NCBI GenBank assembly: GCA_031296915.1
Contig: JAVDPC010000007.1
Span: 1-64,000, forward strand
Origin: Cerasicoccus frondis
GTDB taxonomy: Bacteria; Verrucomicrobiota; Verrucomicrobiia; Opitutales; Cerasicoccaceae
Reading direction: 5' to 3'
DNA length: 64,000 nt
Shown: positions 59,750 through 64,000 of the stretch, piece by piece
Layout of the letters: each line of letters begins with the position of its first letter
Position numbering within the stretch: the stretch's first letter is position 1
Translations under genes and position numbers: made by a program
The notes under the pieces: generated by a model
Seen by the model: the letters and a program-made list of their open reading frames with translations, nothing else
Told to the model about the DNA's origin: nothing
The model's database searches: none

Positions 59750-61402
59750 GTGTTTGCTTACTTCTATAAGTCGTTTCCTTCATTGGCGGAATTGCCCTCG
59801 CTGTTCAGCACGGATGATTTTCCGCTGCGCTGGCAATGTGGAATCTGGAGTGAGACGCATGGTTGGGTGCATATCATTTCGGACATCGCGATCTGGTTGG
59901 CCTATATGGCGATCCCGTTCGCGATTTTTTATTACGTGCGGAAGCGCCCGGATGTGCCGAACCAGCCGATGTTTTACTTGTTCATCGCCTTCATTATGTT
60001 GTGTGGGATTACTCACTTGCTAGAGGCAATGATTTTTTGGTGGCCTGCCTACCGATTTCTAGGGCTGATGAAATTGCTCACGGCGATAGTATCCATCGCG
60101 ACGGTGATCGGGCTTTTGCCCATGTTGCCGAAGCTGGTAGCTGCGCCCACGACTAAGGAACTGGAGGGAGAGATTGCCCGGCGTAAAATATCGGAAAAGC
60201 AAAACGCGGAGAGCGAGGAGCTGTTTCGCAACGCCATGAAATACGCCCCAATAGGCAAGGCGATCGTTTCGCTGGACGGTAAATTCCTCCGCGTTAATCA
60301 AAAGCTTTGTGAGCTCTTTGACTACGAAGAAGATGAACTGCTCAGTATGGATTTTCAGCAGATCACGCATGCGGACGACTTGGATAAAGACCTGGAGCTT
60401 TTCCAGAAAACGGTGGCTGGTGAAATCGATGAGTATTCGTTGGAGAAGCGCTATCTAAAACGGAATGGCAGCATTGTGCATGCGCTGCTGAATGTCGTCC
60501 TCATTCGTTCCGATGGTGAGCCGCAGTATTTCATTTCTCAGATTGTTGACATCAGTACGCAGAAGAAGCTTTTGCAACGACAGGAATCACTGATCCATGA
60601 ACTGGAACAAAAATCCAAGGACATGCAGCAGATCGTTTACGTGGCCTCTCATGATCTGCGTTCGCCTTTGGTGAACATTATAGGGTTCAGTTCAGAACTC
60701 GACGCCACGGCGAAAGATTTGGAAAAGCAACTGCGTGCGGGCGAAAGTCTAAGCCCGGAAGTTGAAGCAATTTTAAACAATGATTTGCCGGAGATGCTGC
60801 ACTTCATTGGTTCGAGCGCCCGGCGGATGGATCGTTTGCTCAAGGGGCTGCTTCAGTATTCTCGGTTGGGTCGTTACCAATTGGTCACCCAGCGCTTGGA
60901 TATGAATCGGCTCTTTGACGACATGCAGCAGGATTTGTCATTTCAGCTCAACGAGATCGGCGCCACGGTGGAGATTGGAGAGCTCCCTGATTGTTATGGA
61001 GATTTGACGCTTATCAGCCAGTTGTTCGCGAACCTTGTCGACAATGCGATCAAATACCGCTCGCCTGATCGGCCGCTGCATATAAAGGTGAGCGCCGAGG
61101 TATTGGCGATGCACATTCGCTACTCAATCGAGGATAACGGCATCGGCATTGATGAAAAATATGTGCGCAAAATTTTCGAAGTCTTTCATCGCTTGAATCC
61201 CGATCAAACGGCGGGCGAAGGGCTTGGCCTGAGCATTTGCAGCCTGATCGCCCATCGGATGGAAGGCGATATTTACCTGGATTCGAAGTTGGGCGCGGGA
61301 TCAAAATTCCACGTTGAGTTGCCACGCGATGAAATTACATTATCGGAAAGAGCAGACGCCATTGCTGATGCCGGTCTGAACCAAGATTTCTTTCACTCAT
61401 GA
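59750..61402 (+). CDS. Ethylene-receptor-like (ETR1-type) sensor histidine kinase
   Basis: A 550-residue kinase with a GTG start. Residues ~35-130 hold three membrane spans matching the ETR1 ligand-binding domain: ISDIAIWLAYMAIP, FIAFIMLCGITHLLEA and LMKLLTAIVSIAT. Asp45, Tyr52, Ile82, Cys85 and His89 line up with plant ETR1 Asp25, Tyr32, Ile62, Cys65 and His69 with the same +20 offset, covering the Cu(I)/ethylene site. Then come a PAS-like domain (~150-270) and HisKA with VASHDLRSPLVN (His301), with Asn432 in NLVDNAIKY and the G1 box DNGIGI. The kinase core is complete. It could sense ethylene, another small alkene or a redox/copper signal. The stop overlaps the next start (ATGA). Confidence 0.85.
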   Translation: MFAYFYKSFPSLAELPSLFSTDDFPLRWQCGIWSETHGWVHIISDIAIWLAYMAIPFAIFYYVRKRPDVPNQPMFYLFIAFIMLCGITHLLEAMIFWWPAYRFLGLMKLLTAIVSIATVIGLLPMLPKLVAAPTTKELEGEIARRKISEKQNAESEELFRNAMKYAPIGKAIVSLDGKFLRVNQKLCELFDYEEDELLSMDFQQITHADDLDKDLELFQKTVAGEIDEYSLEKRYLKRNGSIVHALLNVVLIRSDGEPQYFISQIVDISTQKKLLQRQESLIHELEQKSKDMQQIVYVASHDLRSPLVNIIGFSSELDATAKDLEKQLRAGESLSPEVEAILNNDLPEMLHFIGSSARRMDRLLKGLLQYSRLGRYQLVTQRLDMNRLFDDMQQDLSFQLNEIGATVEIGELPDCYGDLTLISQLFANLVDNAIKYRSPDRPLHIKVSAEVLAMHIRYSIEDNGIGIDEKYVRKIFEVFHRLNPDQTAGEGLGLSICSLIAHRMEGDIYLDSKLGAGSKFHVELPRDEITLSERADAIADAGLNQDFFHS

Positions 61403-61842
61403 GTAAAATTGCCAACGAAGTTACTATCCTGCTTGCCGACGACGATGCGGGGCATCGCCAGTTGATGCGCCGTAATTTAAAGCGTTTCAAGATCGCTAAT
61501 GACATCATTGAGTTCGAAGACGGGCAGGGCTTGCTTGATTTTTTCCGAAAAGCCCAGGACAGCGGCGCCTTAGCCAGGATGGCCTTTGTGGTGTTTCTCG
61601 ATATCCGCATGCCCAGAATGACTGGCGTGGAGGTTCTGCAGGAGCTTAAGGCGGACCCATACCTGAAGCGTGTGCCAGTGATTATGGTGACGACCACGGA
61701 TGATCCGGCGGAGGTGACGCGTTGCCATGAGCTTGGTTGTAGTAATTACGTGACCAAACCTGTGGACTACGATAACTTTGTGAAGGCGATACAAAACCTT
61801 GGCCTGTTCCTCTCGGTGGTGCAGGTGCCGCGCTTAGACTGA
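61399..61842 (+). CDS. Response regulator, Rcp1-like single receiver
   Basis: A 147-residue receiver domain with LLADDDAGHR (acidic site), VVFLDIRMPRMTGVEVL (phospho-acceptor Asp68), VPVIMVTTTDDPAEVTRCHELG and NYVTKPVDY (Lys120). The form resembles Rcp1-type regulators paired with phytochrome or ethylene-receptor-like kinases in cyanobacteria. No DNA-binding domain, so it may pass phosphate to the third operon protein. Its ATG overlaps the kinase stop. Confidence 0.92.
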   Translation: MSKIANEVTILLADDDAGHRQLMRRNLKRFKIANDIIEFEDGQGLLDFFRKAQDSGALARMAFVVFLDIRMPRMTGVEVLQELKADPYLKRVPVIMVTTTDDPAEVTRCHELGCSNYVTKPVDYDNFVKAIQNLGLFLSVVQVPRLD

Positions 61843-61850
61843 CGAACGAC

Positions 61851-63836
61851 ATGAGTTCTGAAATCGGCAACAGTCACATCATTATCATCGACGATGACGC
61901 AGGAGTTCGGGCCATCGTTCGGCGCCGACTCGTGAACCTTGGCATGACCGTGACGACGGCGGCGAATGGACAGGAGGCGATTGCCAGGCTTAGTGAGGCA
62001 GAGGCAAATTTTGACCTGATGCTCTTGGACTACATGTTGCCAGACACCAATGCCGAAGAGTTTTTGACGGAGCACTGGGAGCAAGTGGGAAGGCCGCCTT
62101 TTATTGTGCTCACGGGATTTGGGGATGAGCGACTGGCCGTCAAGTTGATGAAGCTGGGGGCGGAAGACTACATCACCAAAGATGCGGATTTTATCGACCA
62201 CATGCAGTCTGCGGTCGAGCGAACGCTGCGTCACCTGGCAGGCCAGCGTCGTCTGGGGCAAACAGAGCGGCAGCTCAAGGAAAGTGAAGAGCGGCTCAAT
62301 CTCGCCGTGCGTTCGGCAGGCATTGCCGTTTGGGACATCAATATGGTTGATGGCACGGCGGTCATTGATGACCGCTGGCGCGCGATTGTCGGCGTGGAAC
62401 TGCCTCAGAATCCAGTGCCCATGAAACGGCTGTTGGAGCTTATATCCAAAGACGATCAGGAGTACTTCAACAAGCGTTGGAAGGCATTCTTGGGCAGTAA
62501 ATCGAAATCGCACAATTTCGAGGCCATGTTCCGCGTAAAGAATCCGCGTGATGGCAAACGCTGGGTGGAGTGTCAGGCAATTGTCGTAAGTGGTGATGGA
62601 GGGCGACAGCCCCATCGAGCGATTTGCACGCTGCATGATGTGACGGATAAAATGATGGTGCGCGATATCGAGGAGCAACTACGCCGCGCCCAAAGGTTGG
62701 ATACCTTAGGCACTATGGCCGGTGGCATCGCGCATGACTTTAACAACGTGCTGGCCTCGATCATGGGTTACAACGAGCTGACGATGCGGGACCCAGGCAA
62801 CGCGGTTTTTGTTCTGAAGAACGCAAACCACATTAGCCGCGCGGCGCAGCGGGCGCGTGAAATTATTAAGCAGATCTTGCTGTACAGTCGTCGTGGAGAG
62901 CCAGAGATTCGGCAAGTGAATCTGGTTGCGATTGTCGACGAGGCGGTTGGTTTCATTCGCGCCGTGGCGCCGCCAGACATTCAACTGATTACACAGTACG
63001 ACATTGATACCGCCATTATCGATGCGGACTCAGGGCAAATTAGCCAAGTCATCACGAATTTACTCAGCAATGCTGCGCATGCTATGAAGGCCCGCGAAGG
63101 CTCCATTAGCGTCCACGTTTATGATGCGAGCACCGTTGCGAATGATTGTAGCTGTACGGATGTGATCGCTAAACAGCTCTATGTTGTCAAAGTAAAGGAC
63201 GATGGCCCCGGGATACCGGAGAATATTCGTCATCGCATTTTCGAGCCATTTTTTAGCACCAAGCGCAAGGGGGAGGGCACAGGTTTGGGCTTGGCGACTT
63301 CGCAGGGCATCATCAGTTCGCACGGTGGTCGAATCACTCTGGATAGCGAACCTGGCGAAGGCGCTTGTTTTTGCATAACGCTGCCCAAATGCCGGCGTAA
63401 TATCCCTTTGGTCAAGGAGGACGAGCAGACGCCTCTGACCACACCAAGCACTTTGCGAGTGTTGTTGGTGGACGATGAAATTTCTCTGGCCGAGGTGACT
63501 ACGCAGCTATTGATGATGCATGGCTATGGGGTGGATGCATTTCACGATCCACAGCAAGCCCTCGATTTTTTCAAAGAAGATTCTTCGGCCTATGACGTTG
63601 CTATTTGTGACTACAGCATGCCCCGCCTGAATGGATTGGAGCTCATCAGCAAGCTGCATCAAATCAATCCTGACCTGCCGTGCATTTTGGTGACCGGTAA
63701 TCTGGACGATAAACAGCATCCGGAGTTTGAAGGCGCTTCGCATATGGTGCTGCTGCACAAGCCGTATTCACACGAAGAGCTTATGGCGGCGATCACGGAT
63801 ATTGTCCCGGAAGAAGTTATTTCAGAAAAATTCTGA
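61851..63836 (+). CDS. REC-PAS-HisKA-HATPase-REC hybrid histidine kinase
   Basis: A 661-residue hybrid: N-terminal receiver (Asp60 in DLMLLDYMLPD), PAS/PAC-type region (about 145-270), dimerisation/phospho-acceptor helix GGIAHDFNNVLASIMG (His295), ATPase domain with NLLSNAAHAM, DDGPGIP and GTGLGLA, and a C-terminal receiver (Asp587 in AICDYSMPRLNG). The HDFNN-type acceptor is typical of PAS-hybrid kinases whose HATPase is of the NtrB-like kind. It starts 8 bases after the previous gene. The three proteins could form a phosphorelay, but no output domain with DNA-binding is in the window. Confidence 0.92.
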   Translation: MSSEIGNSHIIIIDDDAGVRAIVRRRLVNLGMTVTTAANGQEAIARLSEAEANFDLMLLDYMLPDTNAEEFLTEHWEQVGRPPFIVLTGFGDERLAVKLMKLGAEDYITKDADFIDHMQSAVERTLRHLAGQRRLGQTERQLKESEERLNLAVRSAGIAVWDINMVDGTAVIDDRWRAIVGVELPQNPVPMKRLLELISKDDQEYFNKRWKAFLGSKSKSHNFEAMFRVKNPRDGKRWVECQAIVVSGDGGRQPHRAICTLHDVTDKMMVRDIEEQLRRAQRLDTLGTMAGGIAHDFNNVLASIMGYNELTMRDPGNAVFVLKNANHISRAAQRAREIIKQILLYSRRGEPEIRQVNLVAIVDEAVGFIRAVAPPDIQLITQYDIDTAIIDADSGQISQVITNLLSNAAHAMKAREGSISVHVYDASTVANDCSCTDVIAKQLYVVKVKDDGPGIPENIRHRIFEPFFSTKRKGEGTGLGLATSQGIISSHGGRITLDSEPGEGACFCITLPKCRRNIPLVKEDEQTPLTTPSTLRVLLVDDEISLAEVTTQLLMMHGYGVDAFHDPQQALDFFKEDSSAYDVAICDYSMPRLNGLELISKLHQINPDLPCILVTGNLDDKQHPEFEGASHMVLLHKPYSHEELMAAITDIVPEEVISEKF

Positions 63837-64000
63837 GCACTGGGCTCGACTGTCCGAAATCATCGGGCCAACAGACATTCCGCTAGCAGATTATCGAGCA
63901 AATATAGCACTTTTTATCTAACTTGATCGATCAGGCCGCAGTGATTTTTCGTGTCCAGCAAGGCGGCTTGAGCGCGGCAGGCTACATGCGGCAAAATTAT

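Noticed and set aside
61767..62678. 303-residue - strand frame opposite the response regulator and hybrid kinase
   Set aside because: It covers two certain genes on the + strand, and the sequence is His/Arg-rich noise.

Overview
The window is chromosomal DNA of a Gram-negative, moderately GC-rich bacterium. Its gene content points to Verrucomicrobiota, probably class Opitutae; this is inference, since there is no rRNA to settle it. The signs are five PEP-CTERM proteins, a polysaccharide-lyase locus built from an SSS symporter, a LacI regulator and a pseudopilin-like protein, outer-membrane assembly genes (bamD-like, lptE), oleA/oleB, and several families of palindromic intergenic repeats. Coding density is high. 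No rRNA, tRNA, CRISPR array, prophage or transposase gene was found.

Layout. 1-7.4 kb: polyuronide-type locus (heparin-lyase-like PL, SSS symporter, heparinase II/III-like lyase, PEP-CTERM protein, pseudopilin-like protein) read leftward, with a divergent LacI-type regulator and putative operators between them. 7.5-21 kb: housekeeping and envelope genes, including a fused acyltransferase/acyl-ACP synthetase, a TPR protein operon, hemW, a TIG lipoprotein, a nuclease-fold exoprotein and a Ste24-like protease. 21-25 kb: an AT-richer insert with a SUFU-domain protein, beside oleA-oleB without oleC/oleD. 25-31 kb: small metabolic genes (SMR pump, 5-FTHF cyclo-ligase, apt, orn, panC) interrupted by nested inverted repeats, a GxxExxY cassette, a ribbon-helix-helix/PD-(D/E)XK fusion and REPIN-like palindromes. 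31-44.6 kb: panC-lipoprotein-M23 operon, ECF sigma factor, four PEP-CTERM genes (one a pepsin-like protease), an MGH1-type glycoside hydrolase, rlmN, a riboswitch-like region and a GPH transporter. 44.7-50 kb: lptE, bamD-like, fabH, DUF3047, plsX and rpmF. 50.2-58.1 kb: an operon of four consecutive ~620-630 residue paralogues, each a membrane-anchored repeat protein, plus a small exported protein. 58.3-63.8 kb: hemL, then a three-gene two-component operon led by a histidine kinase with an ETR1-like ethylene/copper-binding domain.

The points most worth a second look are the four-paralogue solenoid operon, the ethylene-receptor-like kinase (all five ligand/copper-site residues of plant ETR1 kept at a constant offset), the repeat-bounded GxxExxY cassette with related gene-less palindromes, the GTAG...CTAC REPIN-like family whose stems differ while the ends are kept, the pepsin-like PEP-CTERM protease, and the oleAB pair lacking oleCD.
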